From positions 65,522,501 through 65,586,500 of the forward strand of contig CM060899.1 in the NCBI GenBank assembly GCA_030762935.1: DNA of 64,000 bases, given 5' to 3'. Position numbers and translations under genes: made by a program. A model generated the notes under the pieces. That model was not told where the DNA came from, searched no databases, and saw only the letters and a program-made list of their open reading frames with translations. The stretch comes from Hymenopus coronatus (lineage: Eukaryota; Arthropoda; Insecta; Mantodea; Hymenopodidae). This document shows, piece by piece, positions 57,601 through 64,000 of the stretch. Position 1 is the stretch's first letter. Each line of letters starts with the position of its first letter.

Positions 57601-58473
57601 ATACATTTTGTTTGTCATAAAATATCTTAAGCATAAGGTATTTTAACACAAATTTGTTAAGAGTCATTTTTGAGAAATTCAAAATTATCAAAAAATGTTC
57701 CATGTAAAGGACAGTTGGGGTGGGGAGATTTTCTTGAAAATCTGTGTGTTGCATCCTTGAAAGACACCAAACTTAAATACAAAGTTTGGTATTTAATGAA
57801 CTTTTAGTTATTGAGCTATGCTGTCCATATGCATGCAAACATACACACACACGTGGACCTTTTTCTAAAAATGCTTTTTTTTTTTTGATTCAAGGGGACC
57901 CAAAACATATATTTTCGGTGAAATCTCAGTATCAAATTTTTGGGTTCATTACAATACCTTCTCTATACACCACGTACATAGAACATGTACAAAAAGTATA
58001 AAAATTTACTGCAGAAGATAACTTACCTTGAAGTCCTCAGAAACTGATGAAGTTTCTCTTTCCAGCCACCAAGGTTCTTCTTTAATGAATACTTTGTTGT
58101 ACATTTCATGAGCACTGTTACATTTAACCTTCATTATAGGATCTTCTGGAAAAAAATCTCTCTCATTTTGTGAAACCAGAGTCTGTTCCTCAACTTCTTT
58201 TTTGATATTTACATCACAGATATTGCTGCATGTAACAGTTTCAGACTTAATCTGTTTTAAGGGATGTTCAGTAAAACATTCTCCCTCATTTTGTAAAAAA
58301 AAGTGTGGAAAAGTAGTTTCTGATTTAATTGCATTACAATCAGCATTCAGAAGCACAGCATCACTGTTTGTCCCCACTGTAAAATCCTTGGGAAAGAACT
58401 CTCTCTCACTTTGTGGGGCTGCATCGTCTAAGAGAGGATCCTCCTCTTCTTTTATTTCTATTTTGATATCCAT
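44629..58473 (-). CDS. zf4: poly-C2H2 zinc-finger protein, 484 residues, three coding exons
   Basis: The coding exons are 58027-58473, 54055-54089 and 44629-45601, totalling 485 codons with the stop. Residues 1-149 are the [I/V]KxE-rich N-terminus, 150-161 the linker DDEDSRQVESPR, about 162-236 a spacer and 237-484 nine finger units, of which one (unit 2) has lost its C-x2-C part. zf4 has the fewest fingers of the three complete genes and the longest introns (3.9 and 8.5 kb), which are full of transposons. The role is inferred: sequence-specific DNA binding in the nucleus. The open frame reaches the exon-1 acceptor for 17 codons, so an upstream coding exon cannot be ruled out, though homology supports the ATG used. 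The C-terminus is cut short by a frameshift. Confidence 0.82.
47114..47408 (-). repeat. SINE family A, full-length reference copy with 13-bp target-site duplication
   Basis: The insertion is bounded by perfect copies of CAGAAATTTGAAG at 47101-47113 and 47409-47421. Within lies, on the minus strand, GTCGCCCTCCATGGTGTAAT (box A), GGTTTCAAACCCGG-like box B, the body, and the tail GAGCGTCCATAAATAACAC then CATTTTATTT. The total length is 295 bp. It interrupts a gag reading frame, so the empty site is known exactly. Confidence 0.95.
47583..47650 (-). repeat. SINE family B, 3'-end fragment
   Basis: A T run and AATAGCGCTTAATGCCTGCT, then GTGCCACAGGCAATAA, antisense of the family B end. Confidence 0.7.
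48045..48845 (+). repeat. Dispersed repeat R1, longer copy
   Basis: It is colinear with 18291-18875. An ATG at about 48223 opens MAFSGEFSDKSKTPVLCSQA and, after a frameshift, continues NEQLTHEEINKVTQQDLESC to ILNLQYK. This could be the first exon or N-terminus of an unrecognised transposon protein. No inverted ends were found. Confidence 0.65.
49157..49449 (+). repeat. SINE family A, full-length copy with 13-bp target-site duplication
   Basis: TCACATTTTCAGA occurs exactly at 49144-49156 and 49450-49462. The head has GTGGTGTAATGATTACC and GGTTCAAACCCGG, and the body and tail (GAGCGTCCATAAATAAAACT) are complete. Confidence 0.95.
49990..50770 (-). mobile_element. Jockey-type non-LTR element, RNase H and 3' tail (decayed)
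   Basis: Minus-strand frames contain MASKLVRNCQWMLDRL, then ITRVWVPGHVCMRDEMTKAG (from the VWVPGHxGxxGNExAD box, damaged), and LTGHKTLRRQLYIIRLTKDP with CRIDFETSQHIFFKCEAF (C...C...H....C tail). The order and spacing fit the ORF2 3' end. Stops separate the boxes. Confidence 0.8.
50800..51130 (-). mobile_element. Tc1/mariner-like transposase, C-terminal remnant
   Basis: A minus-strand frame of 101 codons includes FYLWGNLKHKVYQTNPHTLE, ELKQNIHQEIANI and FLKRCQKNMDNN. This is the region after the third catalytic Asp (DFFLWG.LK..VY...), related to but distinct from the element at 55277-56601. The Asp itself is not preserved. Confidence 0.65.
52880..53175 (+). repeat. M1 element, right-end fragment
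   Basis: It contains GGTAGTATGGGGTGGGAGGA and ends CATGTAGTAGAGAAAGTAAA, matching the right half of M1. Confidence 0.7.
53330..53965 (+). mobile_element. Penelope-like element, GIY-YIG endonuclease end (decayed)
   Basis: Plus-strand frames give CIPYSCGSVYIETTQCSVDT (from the C..C...YIG.T GIY-YIG start, here YIE), LRLGHIGKSKVAKHALRWEA, then FQDTSILSSTIHYHAKLQRE and ALEIYKHPNNFNKKEEALRL, the conserved end of insect Penelope-like ORFs. Upstream there is no reverse transcriptase, so the copy is 5' truncated. The tail to 53965 (AGCCTACGATCTCTTA) is shared with 39420-39545. Confidence 0.8.
54055..54089 (-). CDS. zf4 microexon (35 nt), acidic linker
   Basis: The acceptor TGTTACAG|GATGATGAGG and donor CCAAG|GTAAGG bound an exon encoding DDEDSRQVESP plus two bases of Arg. 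It is three bases (one Asp) longer than in zf2 and zf3, preserving the phase. Confidence 0.85.
54180..55035 (-). mobile_element. CR1/Jockey-like reverse transcriptase, palm to C-terminus (decayed)
   Basis: Minus-strand frames show LLLLLYINDLPAVINNNAYP and ALFADDRSVIIQ (catalytic F.DD kept), then IEYESNQIAEATNIKFLSLI, DCKLNWKHHIDFIYPKLS, SYGIIFWES and, near 54290, IPKRGFLQWYSFNSLP. The far end matches the fragment at 6361-7080. A T28-class tract (54507-54534) interrupts it. Many stops are present. Confidence 0.8.
54507..54534. repeat. Poly-T tract
   Basis: An almost pure T run of about 28 bases inside the reverse-transcriptase remnant. Confidence 0.9.
55277..56601 (+). mobile_element. Tc1/mariner-superfamily transposon with ~107-bp terminal inverted repeats
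   Basis: The element is 1325 bp, flanked by TA on both sides (55275-55276 and 56602-56603). The left end CAGGGTGTACATAAATGAAT and the right end, read inward, CAGCGTGTATATAAATGAAT begin inverted repeats of about 107 bp with only a few mismatches, running through GGGGTTTTAACTC, CATTCAACTTACAGTTATGA-like and AGCAACTCAAACAGTTTT. A single damaged transposase fills the middle. TA duplication and the catalytic boxes place it in the IS630-Tc1-mariner superfamily. The similar inverted repeats point to a fairly recent insertion in intron 1 of zf4. Confidence 0.92.
55458..56485 (+). pseudogene. Transposase of the 55.3-kb element (broken)
   Basis: The frame starts MVTSKQKAFCVLQFAKTESV, an N-terminal helix-turn-helix found in many arthropod transposases. 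A frameshift near 55620 breaks the GRPG-like linker, and in-frame stops occur at 55976 (TGA), 56072 (TAA) and 56114 (TAA). The catalytic residues are visible: FSDESNF, QQDGAPPHW and NLTPCDFYLWG, with 46 residues between the second and third Asp by my count. The end is HVTKGSHIEHL and TAA at 56483. Four lesions make it inactive in this copy. Confidence 0.9.
56780..57040 (-). repeat. SINE family C copy
   Basis: On the minus strand GGTTTACTGGAAG is followed by TTTAATGTCAT, GTTGCCATGGTAACTCAGTC (box A), GGTTGAAATCAGGC (box B) and GTGTGAAAAAACAATTCA. The same blocks in the same order occur at 59385-59645. Confidence 0.7.
57066..57125 (-). repeat. SINE family B, 3'-end fragment
   Basis: A T tract, then GCTTTACACCCGCTTTTACT and ATGGCACCACAGG, the antisense family B terminus. 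Confidence 0.75.
57150..58000 (+). repeat. M1 element, near-complete copy ending 27 bp from exon 1 of zf4
   Basis: It runs from CGCTAATCAAGTTAAACATA to ACGTACATAGAACATGTAC. The interior matches 58585-59380 and 59885-60475 in order. It lies in intron 1 of zf4 immediately downstream of the exon-1 donor. Confidence 0.8.
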
Positions 58474-58524
58474 TTCACAACCTTTGCTGCATCTCAAGGT
58501 GGTGTTCTTAATTTTATCAACAAC
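58027..58524 (-). CDS. zf4 exon 1: N-terminal acidic/[I/V]KxE region
   Basis: The acceptor TTCTCCACAG precedes 58524 and the donor AAG|GTAAG follows 58027. Coding from the ATG at 58473 gives 149 residues, MDIKIEIKEEEDPLLDDAAP to SVSEDFK. Consensus psi-K-x-E motifs include IEIKEE, AIKSE, QIKSE, IKKEVEE and FIKEEPWWLE. The four-module layout is the clearest of the cluster, each module carrying a Cys and an E-x-F-F or E-x-C-F pair. The exon is bracketed by two M1 elements. Confidence 0.86.
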
Positions 58525-58584
58525 CTGTGGAGAAAGAAACATACTATGTACATACCAAAAATTGTAATTTGTTTCATTCACATA

Positions 58585-59380
58585 ACTTTCTCTACAGCTC
58601 TGTAACAAATTATTGTTTAAAAGCTTATGCTTCTATCTACTTCATGCTAATCGAGATTAACATTAGCAGCAATGCTTTCATGTAAGTAGAAGTGAAATAA
58701 TAAAATACACTAGGCTAAAATGATACTCAAATTTTATAAAAGCTGATTGCCATGTGGATGAAATCGTTTCTTTGCATTGCCAGCAGTTGACAAATTCCTT
58801 TATGTAGAAGTTTTAGGTATTTTAAGTCCAAAACGAATACAAGGAATATCTCAAAAATGGTCAACTCTACATAAAAAATGCATGACATAAATTCTGTGTT
58901 TTAAGAACATCTAAATGTTTTGTATAGAAGTTTTTGTTTATCTCTTTCAGTTTACTAGTTATGCAAAATGCAGCAAAATTCATCCTGAATAAAGAAGTCT
59001 TCAGAGGCCATTCCCAGAAAATTCAAGATATGCATTATATTGTCCTGAAAATATCTATAATACACACTATTTTAAATTGTTAAGAGCCATTTTTGAGAAA
59101 ATCAAACTTTCTGAAATTTTTTCCATGTAGAGGGTAGTTTGGGGTGAGGGGATTTTCCTCAAAATCTTTGTGTCACATCTTTGGAAAATACTAAACTTAT
59201 ATACCAAGTTTCGTATTTTACTGACTTTTTGTTTTTGAGTTATTGTGCTCACAGACACATTTTTTTTTGGATACACAGGACCCTAAAATGTCTGTTTCCA
59301 GTGGAATCTTGGTATCAAAATTGTGGGTAGCACAGAATATCTTCTCTATACACTATGCACCTAATACATGCAGAGAAAGT
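58585..59380 (+). repeat. M1 element, full copy (796 bp)
   Basis: The left end ACTTTCTCTACAGC and the right end, read inward, ACTTTCTCTGCATG form short inverted repeats. The right end carries a near-palindrome which in other copies contains ACTATGTACATAGT. The interior has no coding potential. Other copies are at 20505, 34620, 52880, 57150, 59885 and 63455. It is a probable non-autonomous DNA element; no target-site duplication was recognised. Confidence 0.8.
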
Positions 59381-59384
59381 AAAA

Positions 59385-59645
59385 ATGCCCATCCTTTTAA
59401 ACATTAGCTTCTTTGAGTCTATCATTGATTTTAATTGCTTTTTCACATAAGCTTTCTGTAGGACAGGAGTTTTGTAGGTAGAGTCAGAAAAATTCAATGT
59501 CATGGTCGGGATTTGAACTACGGACCTCCCGGTCTCTAGCCAGTTGCTATAACCACTGAGCTACCATAGCAACATACCAGAATGGCATTAAATAATTCAA
59601 CTGACTTGAATGTTTCCCGGTAAACCACACGGTGATCTCAAATTA
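59385..59645 (-). repeat. SINE family C copy
   Basis: The minus strand has GTGGTTTACCGGG, TTTAATGCCAT, GCTATGGTAGCTCAGTGG (box A), TAGTTCAAATCCCGACC (box B) and TATGTGAAAAAGCAATTA. The head is the best-preserved tRNA-like sequence of the family. It abuts M1. Confidence 0.8.
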
Positions 59646-59884
59646 CTTTGAGATGATATACTCCAATGGAAACTTACAATGCCATAAGTGCTTTAAGAAC
59701 TCGTTTCATAGTTTTGCCAATGGCTTGTATGAAAAAAACAAATCAACACCAATTGGCCAAAATAGTGCATAATATACATACTGCTTATTATAGTACTAAT
59801 TTGAGCTCATATTTTGGTTTACTCGGAAAAATCAGTCAGTTAAGAAATTTAATGCTATGCCAACATTCAAAAAGCTTTACCTGT

Positions 59885-60475
59885 TAACTACATTGTGCTA
59901 ATCAAGATAAACATGAGCAGCATTAGTCTTGTTACTAGATTCCCTGTAAGTTGAAGGAAAATAAGAAAATACACTGGCTAAAACAATAGTTTCATACTAT
60001 AAAAGCCAGTCACTATGTGAAATAATTGAAATGCTAATTTCTTCGCTTGCCAGGAGTAAACAAACAAGAAAGAGAAAAGAGATGTCTTCAGGGGCTATTC
60101 CCATAAAATTCAAGACATACATTTTATTTGTTGTGTAAATATATTTAATATACAGTATTTTAATCAAAATCATTAGAGCCAATTTTGAGAAAATCAAAAT
60201 TTCCAAAAATGTTTCCATGTAAAGGGTAGTTGGGGGGGTGGGATTTTCTTAAAATCTTTGTATCGCATCCTTGGAAGATACTGAACTAATACCAACTTTG
60301 GTATTTAATGGGCTTTTTGTTTTTAAGCCTAGCTGCCCAAAGACACACACACACACACACTCACAGCAATACTTTTTTGTGATTCAGGGGGTCTCAAACA
60401 TATATTTCTGGTGAAATCTTGGTATATGGAATTTTTGGGTGCAATACAATACCTTGCATAGAGAAAGTAAAAATT
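59885..60475 (+). repeat. M1 element, left-truncated copy
   Basis: It begins GTGCTAATCAAGATAAACAT and ends TGCATAGAGAAAGTAAAAA. A (CA)n run is at 60342-60360. Confidence 0.75.
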
Positions 60476-60949
60476 CATTTATCACATCCGGTACTATTAC
60501 AGGGTAGGATATCGGAGCAAGCTCCATATTATAATACAATGACATTTACATTAAGAAACCTAAGATAGAACAACAAATAATTGAAAGATATATCAGGTTG
60601 GGTTAACTGCTTTTCTTGTCGTGCTTTGTGGCGTGCACTTAAGCATGGCCCAATATTGAGGTCCTAAGCCGCAAGACATACTTTTAAGAGAGGGAATGAT
60701 TATTACTATATGAAGATTACGCAACTTGGCATTACTTCAATATGTGGGTATTTTTGTTGTTCTGTCATTAGAGCCACTTTATAGTTAGTTACTGGTTTAT
60801 CATAAACATTTAGGACCGTATGCTGCAAGTGTAGCAGCGGGATATTTTTATAAGTAGAGGAGTGTAGTAGTTGCAGGACGACGACAGGGCGTAGCTGAGG
60901 GATCTGTGAAGCCAAAACCCTAATGATCCCAAGGATAAGTCTAAACTTA
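60476..60949. other. Upstream flank of zf4, nothing recognised
   Basis: Mixed-composition DNA with no recognisable exon or repeat. Confidence 0.4.
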
Positions 60950-61690
60950 CTTGGTAATTATGCAGAACTTGGGCCGTTCTAAAAATCAAATGAAACTAAG
61001 TGTGATTGATTGACTTGGTATTTTTTGATGACAATTTCAAAAGTTTTATTTGTCGGAAAAGCTTATTTTTTTTTTACATTATATAATGGTTTTAAAATGT
61101 TCAGGAACATATTTTTCTGCCAACTACTACCACAATAGAAAACTAGAAACATAAATTTATAAAGACTCACCAACCTTAATGGATTCGAACCTAACCTCAC
61201 ACTAAATATGAAAACCACTGAACCCAGTGGTTTCACCTACAGAAATAGATAAAAAGAAACTCACAGAAACATACTTCCTCCACCAACTACTATAGTCATA
61301 CTAACTGGTGAATTATTCCTACAGGTTCTCATGTCAAGGTAATCCTTCCAAGAGCGACATATGACGTTCTTGCATACCAATAGTGTCTTCCTCTAGCAAC
61401 GAAACCAAGCTTTTTCATTATAAATCCAGTATAGCAGCATATGCCTATACATTACAAAATCATTTATTCATATATTACTCGTTTATGTATAATTAATTGG
61501 GAAAAATTCCAACCGTTCCAGCATGCAGACGTACTCGTCTATAATAGAAAAAAAAATAACAAAAAAAACAAAAAAAAAACAAGCTTTTCCGACAAATAAA
61601 ACCTTTGAAATCGTCATCAGAAATACAAAGTCAATCACATTTTCTTTCAATTTTAGAGCGGCCCAAGTTCTGCATAACAATTGCGCTGAT
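60950..61690. repeat. Large inverted repeat with ~110-bp arms
   Basis: The left arm (about 60959-61070, TATGCAGAACTTGGGCCGTT through GTCGGAAAAGCTT) is the imperfect reverse complement of the right arm (about 61573-61680). Both arms include GTGATTGA, TTTCAAA and TTTTATTTGTCGGAAAAGCT. About 500 bp separate them. This could be a MITE or two head-to-head copies of a longer repeat; no target-site duplication is clear. Confidence 0.7.
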
Positions 61691-63055
61691 GCAGAATAAC
61701 GAAAAACGTAGCCTATGGATCGGCCCATCTAAAGCCCCAATCATCCGTGCGACAAGTAATGCACCAACTCCAACATGTCAAGCATACAGTACATACGAGT
61801 ATCACATAACACATTGTGAATTAAGTTTTACAGCATTCTATAATTTTAGCTTACCTTGAGCCCATTTCATCCAGATAAAAAGTAGATACATTAGTGTAGT
61901 GCCGGACTATCTACAAGACAAATGTAGTACAGGGAATAAAATGAAAACTAAGTCTGTCAAAGCAATTCCCATAGATGAAACCAATTTGAAATATTAAGAA
62001 AATGAAGTAATTGTGATTAAAGTATCTTTGTATTTAAGACAGGAGTAATCTTTGACACCTCGAGAGACTATAAGTCATTCAGTATAAATATCACGCTTTC
62101 TTTTATGGAGAAAATAAACTAGACACACCATATTGCCCATCAAAGTTGTGTTGCCAACCTAAAGAATAATATTCCCCTACATTGGTGAGATCCTTTGACC
62201 AAATACCCTTCATTATTATTATTAGCTGTGACTATATCATGGACAATTGTAACTTAAGTTGCGCAGTTTCCGGCAGCTGCCTATCATCGCTTGGCTGTAA
62301 CTGCTCCAATCCTCTCTAAAAACTTCCTTTTCCTGTATTACGGTTTAACCGCCTCAGCATTGTGGTATGCTATGCGGCTTAGGCTCCTTTATGTTGGCAA
62401 CACCACTGCTCATTTCTTTGTCATTTCTTGTCGGCTCAAAAAAAAAGTAGATCGCATGAGCGTAAAAAGCATCTGCTTGCACATAAGCATTGCTAAACCG
62501 TCGAAAAAAACAATTTCGCCGTTTTGCTTCGCATGTAAAGAATCAAGATCATCCTTCTTTCTAAATGATTTGAGTGGAATATTTTTATGAAGTACGGGTC
62601 TTTATTTATTTTCTTTTAAATAACTTTTTACTGTGATTTCATACCGGAGAACGTTTTCTTAATATAACAAGGTTTGCGTTTCCTTATTTGTTTATTTTCT
62701 GCACGGGTAGCCATACTGAGAGTTAATTGCTGCGAGCAATTCGTACCAATGTGAATGCGCTAGCAGGCCGAAATTGGTGGATGACTACAAGGCCTATGGC
62801 TGTTATTTCTCTAAGAGCAGCCAACATGCACATCGTTTGTAACTATCATAGCCAACCTCTGCAGATAATCCCCTATATTAAATACCCTTCAATAAGGAAG
62901 TGTATTTGCCTATATTTATTATTCTTTACTAGAAATGGACCTGAAAAGTCACTTAAAAACTCTATGGTAAAGAGTTGTCCGCCAAAGAAGTCTTCTACTA
63001 AAACTGGTTTAGGCTATTAGCCTTTTCCGGCTCCAAAGTGTTGCTCCTATATTTT

Positions 63056-63056
<1 letters not shown>
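61691..63056. promoter_or_regulatory. CpG-bearing stretch, candidate promoter area for zf4
   Basis: Between about 62240 and 62530 CG dinucleotides are dense compared with the rest, roughly 3.7 kb upstream of exon 1 of zf4. On the minus strand ATGGGCTCAAG|GTAAGC at 61854-61864 is a good donor candidate for a 5' untranslated exon. Splicing it to exon 1 would leave only a short upstream frame. There is no independent support. No other content is recognised. Confidence 0.25.
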
Positions 63057-63091
<35 letters not shown>

Positions 63092-63400
63092 ATTTCTTTT
63101 AATAAAACAGTAACGGAGTCTGATCAGGACTCCGGTACTGTATCCCTATTTACATTTCCCCCCGTAGGTTTTACTGATTACTGGTTTACTGGTTTTTTAC
63201 TGTTTCTTTTACAAACATATAACATCTATGCCCAAGGCGGGACTCGAACCCACGATCCCCTGCCCACGAAGCACCAAAGCGAGACGCTTTAGCGAGCATG
63301 GCCATGGGGACCGGCAAAAAACATTTACTCCATGACAGGAATCGAACTGATGATCTGTGGGGTAGAAGCTTCCCGCGTAACGTATTAAGCCAGCACATCA
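63057..63400 (-). repeat. SINE with two tandem tRNA-like heads and a poly-A tail
   Basis: On the minus strand the first tRNA-like unit (63320-63400) has TGGCTTAATACG and AGTTCGATTCCTGTC; the second (63225-63315) has TGGCCATGCTCGC and GGGTTCGAGTCCCGCC. A body of about 140 bp follows, ending in an A33 tail (plus-strand T run at 63057-63089). The body contains the hairpin GAGTCCTGATCAGACTC. This is a dimeric-head tRNA SINE or two SINEs inserted head to tail. Confidence 0.7.
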
Positions 63401-63454
63401 TTTTTTCCTTGGACGTCCTGGTTTTCTTTGTCCTTGTGGCTGATAACTACGCAA

Positions 63455-64000
63455 TTTTTGGAACTGTATTACTTTCTCCACACTTACTATGTACATAGTG
63501 TAAAGAGAAGGTATTATACTGCACTCATTAATTCGATACCAAGAAATATATTTTTTGAGAACCCCTGATTCCAAATGTAGAATTTTTAGAAAAATGTCCC
63601 TGAGTGGGGGGGCGGGGACAGCATAGTTCAAAAACGAAAGTTAGTATTTAAGTTCTTTATCTTCCAAGGATGCAATACAAAGAGTTTAAACAATACCCCC
63701 CCCCCCCATCCCTAACTACCCTCTACATGGAAAGTTTTTCGAACATTTTTATTTTCTCAAAAATGTATTGTAGGTATATTAAATATATTTACATGACAAA
63801 TTAAATGCATATTTTGAATTTTCTGGGGATAGCCTTTGAAGGGCTCTTTATTCTATTGAATTTTGCATAATAGCTAATCCATAAGAGATAGACAAAAATT
63901 TACTTCATGAAAACTGCAAATCTTGTTACAGCACATAATTTATGTCACATTTTTCTTGTTGCGTTGACCATTTTAGAGATATTCATTGTTATTGGTTTAA
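63455..64000 (-). repeat. M1 element running off the window
   Basis: It starts with TTACTTTCTCCACACTTACT and the palindrome ACTATGTACATAGT at 63487-63500, then follows the M1 body in antisense to the window end (TTGAATTTTCTGGGGATAGC near 63815). Confidence 0.75.

Noticed and set aside
58474..58608. Longer zf4 start using an in-frame Met near 58608
   Set aside because: A splice acceptor (CTCCACAG) at 58525 cuts this region off, and zf1 and zf3 have stops just upstream of the homologous ATG.
59500..59575. Functional tRNA gene on the minus strand
   Set aside because: The same sequence with a non-tRNA body recurs at 56.9 kb, so it is a SINE head.
63455..63520. Helitron 3' hairpin end
   Set aside because: No CTRR end follows the palindrome, and both M1 ends share ACTTTCTC, which points to an inverted-repeat element.

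Overview
This window looks like nuclear DNA from a repeat-rich metazoan, most likely an arthropod. It is AT-rich, its genes are split by long introns with GT-AG splice sites, and it is crowded with tRNA-derived SINEs, Jockey/R1/CR1-type non-LTR elements, a Penelope-like element with a GIY-YIG tail, Gypsy fragments, and Tc1/mariner and piggyBac-type DNA transposons. I cannot name the species from sequence alone.

The host content is a tandem cluster of four paralogous C2H2 zinc-finger genes, all on the minus strand, called zf1 to zf4 here from left to right. zf2 (10044-17171), zf3 (23981-36971) and zf4 (44629-58473) each show the same three coding exons. The first encodes about 141-149 residues rich in [I/V]KxE motifs, the second is a 32- or 35-nt microexon encoding an acidic peptide, and the third is a large zinc-finger exon. 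Exon 1 ends in phase 0 and the microexon in phase 2, and the joins keep one open frame in all three genes, giving 618, 899 and 484 residues with 14, 23 and 9 finger units (some degenerate). Only exon 1 of zf1 (2291-2767) lies in the window. Every exon 1 has an upstream splice acceptor, so each gene should also have at least one 5' exon not firmly located here.

The 3' ends of the arrays are eroding. zf2 stops at a TAG exactly in a finger linker, with an intact in-frame finger behind it and about 2.5 kb of decayed fingers further on. zf3 ends in a broken finger followed by decayed ones. zf4 ends at a frameshift with a whole finger in the next frame. A decayed four-finger block also lies inside intron 2 of zf2. 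In zf3 the array contains a 336-bp four-finger higher-order duplication and a strict two-finger alternation at helix position 6.

Almost everything else is transposable-element debris: about eleven copies of one tRNA-derived SINE (family A, several with target-site duplications), SINE families B and C, a dimeric-head SINE near 63.2 kb, a roughly 0.8-kb inverted-repeat element (M1) that brackets exon 1 of zf4, a nearly whole Tc1/mariner-like element with ~107-bp inverted repeats at 55277-56601, a piggyBac-like MITE at 13992-14603, and fragments of retroelement gag, reverse transcriptase, RNase H, integrase and GIY-YIG domains. The zinc-finger proteins are probably nuclear DNA-binding regulators; by analogy with other expanding poly-finger families they may target repeats, but that is inference.
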